DNA of 64,000 nucleotides from Crossaster papposus. Lineage: Eukaryota > Echinodermata > Asteroidea > Velatida > Solasteridae. Each line of letters begins with the position of its first letter. Position 1 is the stretch's first letter. The DNA lies in the NCBI GenBank assembly GCA_037893245.1, contig JBAIAA010000751.1, positions 1,054,001 to 1,118,000 on the forward strand, in the 5' to 3' direction. Below are positions 20,525 through 31,314 of this stretch, one piece after another. Under the pieces are notes generated by a model. The model did not search any database, had not been told where the DNA came from, and saw nothing but the letters and a program-made list of their open reading frames with translations. The position numbers and the translations under genes are program-made.

Positions 20525-23500
20525 ATGAGCCAAACGACAGGCCATCAGATTTTATCAAGAGAGAGTGGCTCAATTATTGAGAGGGCAGTAGGGAACTGTC
20601 CAGTGGCACGTGTGAAGATTGGAGGCACAGAGGTGACATGTCTACTTGACACAGGAGCACAGGTTTCTACATTGACCGAGTCTTTCTTCAAAGAGAACTT
20701 CTCCCAGGAAGACTTAATCGACATACATTCCCTGCTCCACATCTCAGGTGCCCAGGGTGCCGAAATCCCCTACGTAGGATATGTTGAGCTGCCTCTTCAA
20801 GCGTTGGGTCGGACCTTTGTCCAAGCAGGTTTCTTGGTCGTAAAGGATCCAGTGAGCACACCGATGGCTGAGCGTAAACAACAAGTACCTGGAGTAATTG
20901 GATCAAACATCTTCAGGGACATGAGGCAAATTCTTCAGAAGGTCATCGGACCAGGGTTTCTCCAAAGCTTGAGTGGCAGCTCCGGAGGAGCAGAGTGGGC
21001 TCACGTCCTTGCCCTGTATGAGGAGGTGAGGAGTGCAGCTCTACAGCCAGACGTCCCAGGAAATGTCCGTATTAGCGGGCAGAAGCCCATTTTAGTGCCT
21101 GCCAACTCTCTGCTCGTCGTCACATGTTCAGTTAAGCCTACATCTGGCAATACTTATCAGGCTATGGTAGAACAGTTAGATGTTCACGCCAAGCATCTTC
21201 CGCAGGGTTTGATGGTCGCCCCAGCTCTTGTCAGTGTTGATAAGAGTGGCACAATTCCTGTACAAGTAGCCAATTTCAACACCGATGATGTCTACTTACA
21301 ACCTAGAACCCCAGTTGCCGTAATCTCTAAAGCTTACCCCGAGTATGGCACTTCCCGCATCCTCACATCGCAATCTGAAGTTCATGTGCAGCATGAATCA
21401 GCAAACGATGACATTACATCACAGCTGATGGCAAGGATTAATGTGGGTGATGACATTGATGACAAGCAACGGCAAGATTTGAGAGAGTTAATCACTAGAT
21501 ATAGCGAGGTCTTCAGTGAAAATGAAGATGATATTGGGTACTGCGGTAAAATTGAGCACCGGATCATCACCACTGATGACAGACCAGTCAAAGTCCCACA
21601 TAGACGCATCCCTCCCCACCTATGGCCCGAAGTGAGAGACCACATCGAAGCATCCCTGAATCGGGGCATCATACGAGAGTCCTCAAGTCCATATGCCTCG
21701 CCTGTAGTGCTTGTCCGGAAACGTGATGGTAAGCTGAGGATGTGTGTCGACTACAGAGCACTCAATGCAAAGACGCATAAAGATGCGTACCCACTTCCAA
21801 GAATCGATGAAGCGCTTGATGCACTTAATGGAGCCAAGTACTTCTGTAGTTTGGACCTCGCCCATGGCTTTTACCAAATTCCAGTAGAAGGGAGAGACAT
21901 TGAGAAGACAGCGTTTCGTGTTGGCACCGGTGGTCTTTACGAGTTCACGCGTATGCCATTTGGCCTGTGCAACGCCCCCGCCACCTTCATGCGTGTTATG
22001 GACAAGGCCTTCGGTGACAAGAACTTCCAGTCCCTCATAGTTTACCTTGACGATATCCTGGTATTTGGCCAGACCTTCGAGGAGACCTTGGGACGGCTAC
22101 AGATGGTCCTTCACAGACTTCAAGAGTTTGGCTTAAAGGTAAAGCCAGAGAAGTGCCATTGGTTTGCAGCAAAGCTTCGGTACCTTGGGCACCAAATCTC
22201 AGCAGATGGTATTTCACCAGACCCCGAGAAAGTCCGAGCTGTCACCGAGTGGAAGCGGCCGTCAACAGAAGGGGAGCTCCGAAGTTTTCTTGGCCTGGCA
22301 AGCTATTATCGCCGCTTTGTCCCTGGGTTTGCTAAGATAGCAGCTCCGCTCCATGCACTGCTAGGTGGCACCGTAAAAAAGAAAGGCAAGAGGAAAGCAG
22401 CCACAGCTGTGGTTATATCTGACACTTGGGGTGAGACATGTGAGACGTCCTTCAAACGGCTAAAAGAACTCCTGACGACTTCTCCACTTTTGGGTTACCC
22501 GAACTTTACACGTCCATTCATTTTGGAAGTGGATGCCAGCCACCATGGTCTTGGCGCAGTTTTATCACAAGAGCAGGAGAAGGGTCGTGTAGTCCTTGGA
22601 TATGCAAGTAGAGGCCTCAGAGGAAGTGAGAGGAACATGGATAACTACAGTAGCATGAAGCTAGAGCTTCTGGCATTGAGATGGGCTATCACCGTGAAGT
22701 TCCGTGACCTTCTGCTGGGAGCCGACTTTGTTGTTTATACCGACAACAATCCTCTCAGCTATCTACAGTCTAATTCCAAGTTGGGCGCTACCGAAACACG
22801 ATGGGCTGCTGAACTGGCACAGTTCAGATTCACAATCAAGTACAGGTCTGGACGCAGTAACCAAAATGCTGACGCCCTGAGTAGAAAGGTTTCCCATAGC
22901 AAAGAGCCAACGACTGCACGGTTTGAGGAAACTACTGCAGACACAGCACATCACCTCAAACCCTGCTCAACACATGTTCCTAACGACTTGAAAGCAGCCA
23001 TACAGAACACTATTACTGAAGTTGGTTTGAATGAAATCCGCAGCAGCACAGATGTAGACCCGCTCACAGCAATGTCTACAATCCCATCTATTCCTAGTGA
23101 GGACATGGCAGCAATGCAGAGGGCAGACGATGACATCAGTCGACTATGGCACTACTGGGAGCGGAAGCAGAAGCCCTCTCTCCATCACTTGCTGAAGGAG
23201 ACACGTACCACTCGTAAACTGCTTCGTTTGTGGGACCGTCTCATAGAGCAGAACAACGTACTCTACAAGCAGAAGGTTGAGAATGGTTCAACGGTACGCC
23301 AGCTTCTCCTTCCTAGTGCCCTCAGACAAAAGGTGCTTCAAGCTCTTCATGACGAGGCTGGACACCAAGGTGTGGAGAGGACAACAAAGCTCGCCCAGTC
23401 TCGGTGCTGTTGGCCGGGAATGTCCACGGACATTGAGACCCACTGCAAGCATTGTCAGAGATGCACTTTAGCGAAAGCTGGTCGGAAACTTCACCCTACT

Positions 23501-24913
23501 ATGGGGTCGTTGATTGCGAGGAAGCCGCTGGAAGTCTTAGCTATAGATTTTACAGTCCTCGAACCAGGCACAAACAACATCGAGAATGTTCTGGTGCTGA
23601 CAGATGTGTTCACCAAGTTCACGCAAGCAGTACCATGCAGGGATCAGAGAGCGAAGACGGTTGCCCGTGTCCTGGTCCGAGAATGGTTTGTTCGCTATGG
23701 TGTGCCACAGCGACTGCACAGCGACCAAGGACGGAGCTTTGAGGGCAGAGTTATCCAAGAACTCTGTGAAATGTATGGAATTTCCAAGTCACGGACAACA
23801 CCATACCACCCAGAGGGCAACGGTCAATGCGAGAGATTCAACCGTACTCTCCACGACCGGTTGAGGACCCTCCCCCCTGCACAAAAACGACGATGGCCAG
23901 AGTTCCTGCCTGAACTCTTGTACGCATACAACACCACACCACACTCATCAACAGGTTTTTCACCGCATTACCTCTTCTTCGGTCGAGAGCCTCGACTGCC
24001 GATAGACCACCTCCTTGGTGTGCAGAATGATGGCACCGAAGCCGATGACCATGACAATTGGGTCTCAGAGCATCGCAAGAAAATGCGGATGGCATATGAC
24101 ATGGCCTTGGCGAAGATGGAGAAAGAGGCAGCACGGAGGAAGGCAAGACATGACCAGAATGCCGACGACACCGACCTACCAATAGGAGCAATGGTCTTCC
24201 TCCGAAAGCGCGACATGAGGGGACGCCACAAGATAAGCGATGTGTGGGGATCCATTCCTTACAAGGTGGTGCGTAGGCCTAACCCAACTGGGCATGTCTA
24301 TATGGTTGCTGCACTTGATGGAAATGAAGAGAAGACGTTAAATAGGAGAGATCTGCTGGAGGCACAGGCTTGGGCTGTGCAGGATGTTGTGCAAGATGCT
24401 GCACGAGATGTTGTCCCACAGCGTGATCGGCCGTTGCGTCCTGTCAATAACACCCCACCGTCATCAGAAGAGTCTGATGATGACGACAATGTACTTATTC
24501 ACACAGAGTGTCGAGAAGAGCCAATGGAGCCCATGGTAGAAGCGACCGGTCCGGAAAAAGCAGGGGAGCACCACGTCACATCAGCAGATCCTAAGGTTGA
24601 TGTTTCAGATGAGTGTCTACCAGTTCAACCATCCTGTGCCCCAGTGAGTCCATTGGTAGAAGCAACAGTCACGTTACCAGCTGAACCAGTTACGGAAGAG
24701 CCTGAACCTGGTCTGCCAAGACGTTCTACCCGTTCCACAGCCGGACAACATTCTAATCTCCACCGTGAGCCGAAGCCAGCTGTTCAGTCAGAAATACCAG
24801 TCCAGATGGCATCAGCAGCCCCAGTGATTGACCCTCAAGTCCTGGCAGAGATGTCAAAGGCCCAACTGCTTCTGGCACAGATGCTGGCTGGAGTGTTGAA
24901 GAGCACCATCTAA
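20525..24913 (+). CDS. pol: Pol polyprotein of the Gypsy element (PR-RT-RH-IN)
   Basis: 1,462 residues with no break. The aspartic protease has DTGA at residues 42-45. The reverse transcriptase has the VDYRALN, PFGLCNAPATF and YLDD motifs (Y at about residue 507). RNase H has EVDASHHGLGAV (D at about 670) and YTDNNPL (D at about 740). Integrase has an HHCC-type zinc segment (HDEAGHQG ... CKHCQRC), then catalytic AIDF, HSDQG and an E in NGQCERFN. After integrase comes a GPY/F-like segment (DVWGSIPYKVV), then about 150 acidic, proline-rich residues. No chromodomain is seen. Together these process Gag-Pol, copy RNA to DNA and integrate it. The first ATG may not be the true start: the frame is open upstream into gag, consistent with a -1 frameshift fusion. 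Confidence 0.95.
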   Translation: MSQTTGHQILSRESGSIIERAVGNCPVARVKIGGTEVTCLLDTGAQVSTLTESFFKENFSQEDLIDIHSLLHISGAQGAEIPYVGYVELPLQALGRTFVQAGFLVVKDPVSTPMAERKQQVPGVIGSNIFRDMRQILQKVIGPGFLQSLSGSSGGAEWAHVLALYEEVRSAALQPDVPGNVRISGQKPILVPANSLLVVTCSVKPTSGNTYQAMVEQLDVHAKHLPQGLMVAPALVSVDKSGTIPVQVANFNTDDVYLQPRTPVAVISKAYPEYGTSRILTSQSEVHVQHESANDDITSQLMARINVGDDIDDKQRQDLRELITRYSEVFSENEDDIGYCGKIEHRIITTDDRPVKVPHRRIPPHLWPEVRDHIEASLNRGIIRESSSPYASPVVLVRKRDGKLRMCVDYRALNAKTHKDAYPLPRIDEALDALNGAKYFCSLDLAHGFYQIPVEGRDIEKTAFRVGTGGLYEFTRMPFGLCNAPATFMRVMDKAFGDKNFQSLIVYLDDILVFGQTFEETLGRLQMVLHRLQEFGLKVKPEKCHWFAAKLRYLGHQISADGISPDPEKVRAVTEWKRPSTEGELRSFLGLASYYRRFVPGFAKIAAPLHALLGGTVKKKGKRKAATAVVISDTWGETCETSFKRLKELLTTSPLLGYPNFTRPFILEVDASHHGLGAVLSQEQEKGRVVLGYASRGLRGSERNMDNYSSMKLELLALRWAITVKFRDLLLGADFVVYTDNNPLSYLQSNSKLGATETRWAAELAQFRFTIKYRSGRSNQNADALSRKVSHSKEPTTARFEETTADTAHHLKPCSTHVPNDLKAAIQNTITEVGLNEIRSSTDVDPLTAMSTIPSIPSEDMAAMQRADDDISRLWHYWERKQKPSLHHLLKETRTTRKLLRLWDRLIEQNNVLYKQKVENGSTVRQLLLPSALRQKVLQALHDEAGHQGVERTTKLAQSRCCWPGMSTDIETHCKHCQRCTLAKAGRKLHPTMGSLIARKPLEVLAIDFTVLEPGTNNIENVLVLTDVFTKFTQAVPCRDQRAKTVARVLVREWFVRYGVPQRLHSDQGRSFEGRVIQELCEMYGISKSRTTPYHPEGNGQCERFNRTLHDRLRTLPPAQKRRWPEFLPELLYAYNTTPHSSTGFSPHYLFFGREPRLPIDHLLGVQNDGTEADDHDNWVSEHRKKMRMAYDMALAKMEKEAARRKARHDQNADDTDLPIGAMVFLRKRDMRGRHKISDVWGSIPYKVVRRPNPTGHVYMVAALDGNEEKTLNRRDLLEAQAWAVQDVVQDAARDVVPQRDRPLRPVNNTPPSSEESDDDDNVLIHTECREEPMEPMVEATGPEKAGEHHVTSADPKVDVSDECLPVQPSCAPVSPLVEATVTLPAEPVTEEPEPGLPRRSTRSTAGQHSNLHREPKPAVQSEIPVQMASAAPVIDPQVLAEMSKAQLLLAQMLAGVLKSTI

Positions 24914-25004
24914 TGTGATATCTCCATTAACGTATTTAATTTAGTAATTGTTATCCTGTATAAGATTAGTTCCTGCGTACTTATTATTTTGTTTGGTTGT
25001 CGGG

Positions 25005-25029
25005 ACGCCAACCTTAAAGCAGGGGAGTA
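25005..25029 (+). other. Candidate polypurine tract before the 3' LTR
   Basis: AAAGCAGGGGAGTA directly precedes the TGTGAC start of the 3' LTR, where the plus-strand primer of reverse transcription is expected. Confidence 0.65.
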
Positions 25030-26479
25030 TGTGACATGCCATTTCATACGTCCTCTTGCCTAGCGCCCTCGCTTGATTTTATTATGTATTCCCCTAGAGC
25101 CCCTACAGCCAAGCCAACATTCCTCAGGACCCCCCACTTGTCCAATAGTTCTCATTCCCTCATTCCCACCATAGAGCTTGAACAGTTAACAGCTCTGTGG
25201 ACCGCTCAGCTATTTTCTATAATTTACCCGAGATCAGAGTTTTATGTTTTCCTCTCATTGAAGATTGCAAGAAGCTAGGCTAGGGTAAGTGTCTACTTTA
25301 TTTTGTGTTCTTTTAGAATTCCAGAAAGTGATATTTAATGGTTTAATTATTATCAATTTATCTCACTTACTGATGCTTTCTTCAGAAGTTAGATCTTGTT
25401 TTAATCACACGTCATGTACTACTAGTTCCCTTAGAAATGTATAGATTTCCTTTTCCTATTATTTACTAGTATTTGTTATTTTCTGATTGATAGTTTTGCG
25501 GAGAAATTAGTATCTTAAGTTTCTTTATATTTACTTGACTTAGTTTAGTCATATAGAGCAAGTGGCCAAACTTTCCCATGCTTTGCAGTGGATTGCCACC
25601 TGTTAAACATCACCACTGTGGAATGTTGATTGCCCCTCTGGCCAGAGTAGAAATGCCCTAAGGCCTTATGCTGAGTATAATGCTAGTGGTTAGGAAGTGA
25701 ACATATCGATAGTCCCTATTGCTACACAGCATTGTTTTATCGATATAGTGTCTCCAGTACTGTGGTTTATGCTGAGCCTGTTCAAGTGATTGATATGTGA
25801 TCACTGCAACATTGCCCTGCACTAGATGGACCACTGTTTATAGACTGCCCTTGATAAGAGAGTGACCAACTGTGGGTTCTCTTTGAGAGTAGAGCTAATT
25901 ATGTATTCGCTCTGTTCTGGGACAAGTGCTAGCATAGTGCTAGCAAGCTTTGTTTTTCTTTATTCCAGTAACAGACTGTTTAGCCTTGGATAGACTCTTT
26001 AGTTTTATAGTTTACTTTTCCAATATTTACTCCTCTTTATTTCTTAGGTTTGATACAAAACATTTAGAGCTTATTCTTTTAGTTTGTCTTGATTAAGATT
26101 GTACTCGATTACTTATATTTTCTTTGATTCAGTACAACATTATTTTATGCAGTTTAGCTGAGGTTGTGTTGAATACTTCTAAGAGTTTTAAGTCTAAAGC
26201 AATCACTTGCCTTGTACATTCTTTGAACCAACATAACTTAACTTTCTGTTGACAGTTAACAGCATATTCTTTCTAGTTTATATTAGAGTTTAACTTTCTT
26301 TGTTTTATTATGCAGTTCCTAATTTGTGAATTCTTTGTTCTTTCTCACGAAACAATGTATTTACAAAGAATTGTGTTTATTATCTTTTCTAGGGGTTTTT
26401 CCTAGTATGCAGACACCATATTAAAGAACACACCAGTCAGAGTATGCTTGTCTCGAGTGCACAATTTCTGATGGTCACA
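25030..26479 (+). repeat. 3' LTR
   Basis: 1,450 bp, the same length as the 5' LTR at an offset of 7,159 bp. No mismatch was noticed when reading the two side by side. It is followed by the CTAA duplication at 26480-26483. Confidence 0.95.
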
Positions 26480-26483
26480 CTAA

Positions 26484-27292
26484 GAATTTACCTTCTTGTG
26501 GATCGGCATTGATGGCTGTTATAAAGAGAAAGAAAAGAAAGGAAAACCCTTAGTGTATGTAAACAATAATTATTTTGACCGAACTATGGCCTATAGCGCC
26601 CAATTGGGCTACAAAACGCGTTTTGAATGAAATTATGTTAATCGAAAAGAGCATTTAAAAGTAGGATATAAACATCCACAAAACAACCACTTTTTAAAAA
26701 CTGGGCGTTTTGTGTTATTTTTGTTATTTGTGCGAGAACGAATTTTGGTGCTCTCCACTACGGAGAGTCTTTTTTTTCCCAACAACTAACCCATGGCTAC
26801 GTACGGCCCCAAGGAGGAGTGCGATGCGAATGACGCCCCGTGATTGTGGCTCGTTGTACCTTGTCAAAAACTGATGAAAATACACCCTAACTCAGGCATT
26901 TTTATACTTTTTTTTCCCCCACGTTGTCTGTTTAAGTAGAGGGAAAATAAGAACAGATTAAATTAAAAGATTTGATATTTCGGTGTTTGAAAATTGTATT
27001 GACCAAGTCAAATCGAAAGTCAAATACTGTGAAACAAATAGACGACTGCGATATTTCCAAAATAATGGAGGACACAATTTTCAGATTGGCAGATTGGGTG
27101 ATTTAAGTATTCGGTTAGGCCTACGATTTTGTAATGATTAATTGAAGTTTAATTTTGTATTTGTCATTGTAGCATATTAATTAGGAAAAGGCCTGAATCA
27201 CATCACAGACCCATCCCATAAAGGAACTGTTTGTATACAGTCGGTCATATAGTAAAAAAACAACATCTTCGTCCAAACGCCGTTTAAAGGTA
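26484..27292. other. No gene recognised
   Basis: AT-rich DNA to the right of the Gypsy element. No ORF above background, RNA gene or inverted-repeat element is apparent. Confidence 0.5.
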
Positions 27293-27667
27293 GTATACAC
27301 CATTTGCAGATATCGAAAATATCTACTACCGAATTATTAAGAAATGTCTTACTCATCTGAAAGTAAATGTTGATTCTGGGCCTCCAGCAAAATGATTGCG
27401 CTAGATATCCTGTAATTCTTCCGAAAAATATAATTTTATAATGAAAAATTCGCGATCGCCGGACGGCGAGCGCGAAAAAACAAAGATAACATAAGAATAA
27501 CTGCTCGATGCCGGTTGAAAAAAAACACTGTTTTTCGTGCTTTTCTCGGCATCCATGATTCTAAAACTTCAAACAGCTCAGTTAAACAATATTTACTATA
27601 AATACAACCCCCCAAATCTACTCATTCATGATAATTCAAGCAATGACCAATGGTGTATACTACTTAA
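27293..27667. mobile_element. TTAA-flanked MITE, family 1 (AAAGGTAGKATACACCAT ends)
   Basis: The ends are TTAAAGGTAGTATACACCAT and its inverse, ATGGTGTATACTACTTAA. The middle carries a hairpin TTCGCGATCGCCGGACGGCGAGCGCGAA. This is a full-length member (about 375 bp) of the most abundant repeat family in the window. Confidence 0.85.
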
Positions 27668-28338
27668 GGAAGCTTAGCATTGCTGTCGCTTGAGGGCGCT
27701 TTACCCCTGATATAAACCCACATGCTCTTATTCCGCAAAACATATACATGTAATGCAATGCGTTATAAACAAACTTCTAGGCGATCTAACGTTGCACAAA
27801 TAACACTTTCGTTAATTAATGTATATTGTACTCATTTTTAATGTTAACGGATCCGAGATAGATCGCTCTTTATCATTTTCGGGTTAAGACATTAACAGGT
27901 ACGGTACGTGTAATGAAAAAACTTAATGGACCTTTCAAACTGGAAATAGTGTTTAAAGTGTTCTTAGATTTATCAAAACGTGCGCCACTTATTGACACGT
28001 CATCTTTGAAATTACTTTGTCAAAAAGAAATAATAATTTTTAACTTGGAATTGGTTTGTTTTTAATATTAGTGGAGAACCAACAACGGCTGAGTAAACAT
28101 CGACATATTGCAGCCAAGATAGTCACGCTATATGGACTATTTGTTCAAGTGAATAAATTGCGATAATTTTTCAATGAACAAAATGAAAGTTGATGCAGTC
28201 GTTGATTAATTTTTAATGGGAATCAGATTGGCTGAAGTACCAGCACTTGGCCTCAATTAAGTGAGAAAATAGAACAGTCAAAAATGTTCGAGCCCATTTT
28301 AATTAAAGAATGTAAAAATTTGGAGTCGTTTCTCTGAC

Positions 28339-28696
28339 TTAAAGGTAGGATACACCATTTGCAGATATCGAAACAATAATATTTACTACCGAATTATTAG
28401 GAAATATCTTACTTTTTTGAAAGTGAATAATGATTGTAGGCATCCAGCCAAAGGATTGCGCTAGATATCCTGTAAATGTTCCGAAAAATTAAATTTTATA
28501 GCAACAACAAGAACAACATAAGAACCACTGCCTGACGCCGGTTGAAAACGAACGCCGTTTTTCTTGCTTTTTTCAGCATCCATGATTATACAACTTCGGA
28601 CAGGTCAGTTAAACGATACTTACTCTAAAATACAACCCCCAATTCCACCCCTTCAAGATAATACAAGCAATTTACAATGGTGTATCCTGACTTTAA
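28339..28696. mobile_element. TTAA-flanked MITE, family 1
   Basis: Left end TTAAAGGTAGGATACACCAT, right end TGGTGTATCCTGACTTTAA. The central hairpin is deleted. Conserved internal marks are CTAGATATCCTGTAA and AACGATAYTTACT. Confidence 0.85.
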
Positions 28697-28799
28697 ACTA
28701 TACGTCTCTTTCACACCCACACAAAAAGTGTCCATGATTTAACTAATGTTTCGAGGTATAAGATGAAATAAGTCCATTGTTTAGTGACACCTTTTCCTT

Positions 28800-29085
28800 C
28801 CTCCATGGTGACACTGGCTAGGTTAAAGCTTTGCCCTGTCTGGTCCCTGTGTTGCGTGTTGTCGATCCTGAACATCTACAGGTGGAAATTATATGCAGCA
28901 AGTTGCAGCAATTAAGGCCCGCCTTGTTCAACAGCGGCCGCGACATTGTTGGTACTAGCTCTGGTGCAAATTATACGGGTCATCTTCCCCTCTGGAGCGC
29001 AGTGTCTATCAGCAGATCTCTGCCGGACGAACGCGGATAACCCGGGGAAGACTAGCTGATGAATTCACGACCCCAAATCAGTGAG
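28800..29085. other. GC-richer island, function unknown
   Basis: About 285 bp with distinctly higher GC than the surroundings. A 69-codon ORF (28831-29040, +) lies in it, but no domain or splice pattern supports it. It could be an exon of an unrecognised gene or a non-coding transcript. No call is made on function. Confidence 0.25.
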
Positions 29086-29681
29086 CAGGAAAACAGCTAC
29101 GGTGTTTCCTGCCTATATTCTGACAATCAAGGAATATATACCAAACACAACAATCTACGCCTGCATTAAAGGGGAACTATATGTCCTGAAATGCCCGAAA
29201 TTTATCTTGGATTGTTTATCTTATTTCAAACATAATTATGCTTGAAAGGAAACCAACTGAATGTCTTACCGTTCCCGAGATAAACAAAGAAATTACGTAC
29301 GAAATTACGTAGAAAAGGTTAAGGTTCAATTGTTAGCAAAAATTGATGCGTGCGAGGACGAGAAACTATTAAAATAGAAATTTTATAGGAATTATTCATT
29401 CGATCGTTGTAATAATTAATGTAATGATTTGGTTTTTTTTATATAGAAATTCTATAGGATTCTATAGGAATTATTAATTCGATTGTTGTAATAAATAATG
29501 TAATAATGTAAATAATTTATTTTTTAAAGCCTTATCAACTTATATTTTTACCAATAACAATTTGCCATCCGGCTGACATTAAGGCGGAATAAACTAATAG
29601 TATTAAGGCTAGCACACGCATATCATCGTCCAACGACGGTTGTTTGTCACTCAGTATATGAGATGGACGTCTTTTGTTCAT

Positions 29682-29692
29682 ATATAAAGGCA
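29682..29692 (+). promoter_or_regulatory. TATA box of the small secreted-peptide gene
   Basis: CATATATAAAGG lies about 35 bp upstream of the ATG at 29722. Initiation 25-30 bp downstream would give a very short leader. Confidence 0.5.
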
Positions 29693-29721
29693 GGATTATA
29701 AAGTAATATCTAATTGCAATC

Positions 29722-30403
29722 ATGGCTGGGCTAAGGACGCTACTTTGTCTCGTGCTAGTTTGTGAAATATCGGCAATCTGGGATAACGGGTCGGAAGACG
29801 AAAGTTTTTCTAACTTGGTAAGGAAATGTTTAATAAAATTGTGGTGGAGTTTGTTTGCGTCGGCGTGGTGTAAATTCAATATTGGGTTTTGCCCTTCAAC
29901 TACGTGAAGAAAACAGTTACAAATAAAAAGCCTAATACACTGGGTTCAAACTTGGTATGTGGGTAACCCGGGACGTGTTATAGATGGAAATTGAGGTGGC
30001 GTCAATTTGTTATCCACAAATTGTCGAATAGACGTATCTGTGTGTTTTTCTCTTCCACAAACAGGGATTGCATACTTTGTACATGCTGTGTAACGACGAG
30101 GAGTCCAAATGCCAGTCTTGCTTCACCTCACGTGCACACGGCGAAGTTTGTTTGCGTAAGTTATAAACGAAGCTGCGTCTCTGTTTTTTGTGTGTTAAAC
30201 TGTGCACAGGCCCACCACTGCTGTTCACACTTTTTTTACACTGAGATTCAGGCGATTTATAAACTCTCTGCAGCCAAAGGAGCTTCTGGAAGGCGTATTC
30301 AATAGTCACTTAATTCAATTTGAAAATCTATTTTTCAGGGTGCAACCCCCTAAAAGCACGGACAAACCAACTTTTGATAACTATTGATTATTACTCGACC
30401 TAA
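29722..30403 (+). CDS. Predicted secreted cysteine-rich peptide (three exons, 83 residues)
   Basis: Joined exons 29722-29817, 30065-30155 and 30339-30403. Introns are GT...AG (GTAAGG...ACAG, GTAAGT...TTTCAG) and phases fit (0, then 1). Exon 1 gives a signal peptide (MAGLRTLLCLVLVCEISA) and an acidic segment (DNGSEDESF). Exon 2 gives GLHTLYMLCNDEESKCQSCF and on to GEVCL. Exon 3 gives RCNPLKARTN and a tail ending DYYST, then TAA. Mature cysteine spacing is C-x6-C-x2-C-x9-C-x2-C, five cysteines, so one may be free or pair between chains. No dibasic cleavage site is seen. I do not know the family. A weak likeness to eclosion-hormone-type spacing was considered, but it does not match. The gene is a hypothesis from splice logic and a signal peptide. 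Confidence 0.5.
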
Positions 30404-31022
30404 ATCTGCATGTTATAAAAACTTGTCAAAATGGTTGTAAGACGGTATAGAGGGAGGGTTCTTCAAATTTCATTTAACGTGGGACCCTACAAGAAGTGAG
30501 GCCTACAAAACAAAACGGATGATTTTTCAATACAAGATAGAAGAGTATTTAATTCCCATTTCAAAAAATTCTCCATTCATAAATGTAGCGCCATATTATT
30601 AATACTTATATATGACACAGCATTACATTAAGGCCTGGCTCTTCTTGATAATACGAGTGTTGTATATAATATGTACAGTGAGAAGTGTATTCACGTATTC
30701 TATATTTATATATAAAGATGATTCATATGATACACATTATTAAAATACCAATATAGTATCGTGTACATTTTAGTGACTACTTTCTGAAATTTCTCCTTTC
30801 CTTCTCTATCCCTTCTACAAAAATGCAATAAATAGAAAATTGCACAGTGTGTTCACATTTAAGCAGTTCTTTACAATTGTTTAAGTTACATTTTTTGTAT
30901 ACAGATCAGTAAGGCCATGTCTGAAATTAAGGTCAACGATAGGCCAATTTCACAGTGCTGCTTAAAAAGTAATTTGGGGCCAAATAATAGTTGCACAATA
31001 TGAAGATTTTAGTTAGCAGTGT
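30404..31022 (+). other. Likely 3' untranslated region and spacer
   Basis: No ORF is recognised. AATAAA occurs at about 30827 (GCAATAAATAG), a possible polyadenylation signal for the small peptide gene. The assignment is tentative. Confidence 0.3.
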
Positions 31023-31308
31023 TTAAAGGTAGGATACACCATTTGCAGATATCAAATATTTTTTTAAAGAAATATCTTATTTATTAAAAAGAAAATAATG
31101 ATTCTAGGCATCCAGCAAAATGATTGCACTATATATTCTGTAATAAAATAACATTTTCAAAAAAACTGCCCGATGATGGTTAAAAATTAACATCAGTTTT
31201 CTTGCTTTTTTCTCGGCATCTATGATGATTTTAATACTTTGGACTGGCCATTTAAACAATATTTATCTGTTAATTCAAGCAATTACTAATGGTGTATCCT
31301 ACTTTTAA
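31023..31308. mobile_element. TTAA-flanked MITE, family 1 (short)
   Basis: TTAAAGGTAGGATACACCAT at the left and GGTGTATCCTACTTTTAA at the right, with internal deletions. It directly abuts the inverted-repeat element starting at 31315. Confidence 0.8.
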
Positions 31309-31314
31309 TGTAGT

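Larger units (their letters stand above)
17871..26479 (+). mobile_element. Complete Ty3/Gypsy LTR retrotransposon (8,609 bp)
   Basis: Two 1,450-bp LTRs (17871-19320, 25030-26479) enclose gag and pol on the plus strand. A 4-bp CTAA duplication flanks the element. The domain order in pol is protease, reverse transcriptase, RNase H, integrase, which defines Ty3/Gypsy and excludes Ty1/Copia. Both reading frames are intact and the LTRs have equal length with no difference noticed on reading. The insertion therefore looks very young and may be competent. There is no third (env-like) ORF. Confidence 0.95.

Noticed and set aside
29722..30403. Eclosion-hormone-type or insulin-type peptide
   Set aside because: Cysteine spacing (x6, x2, x9, x2; five cysteines) fits neither family's pattern.
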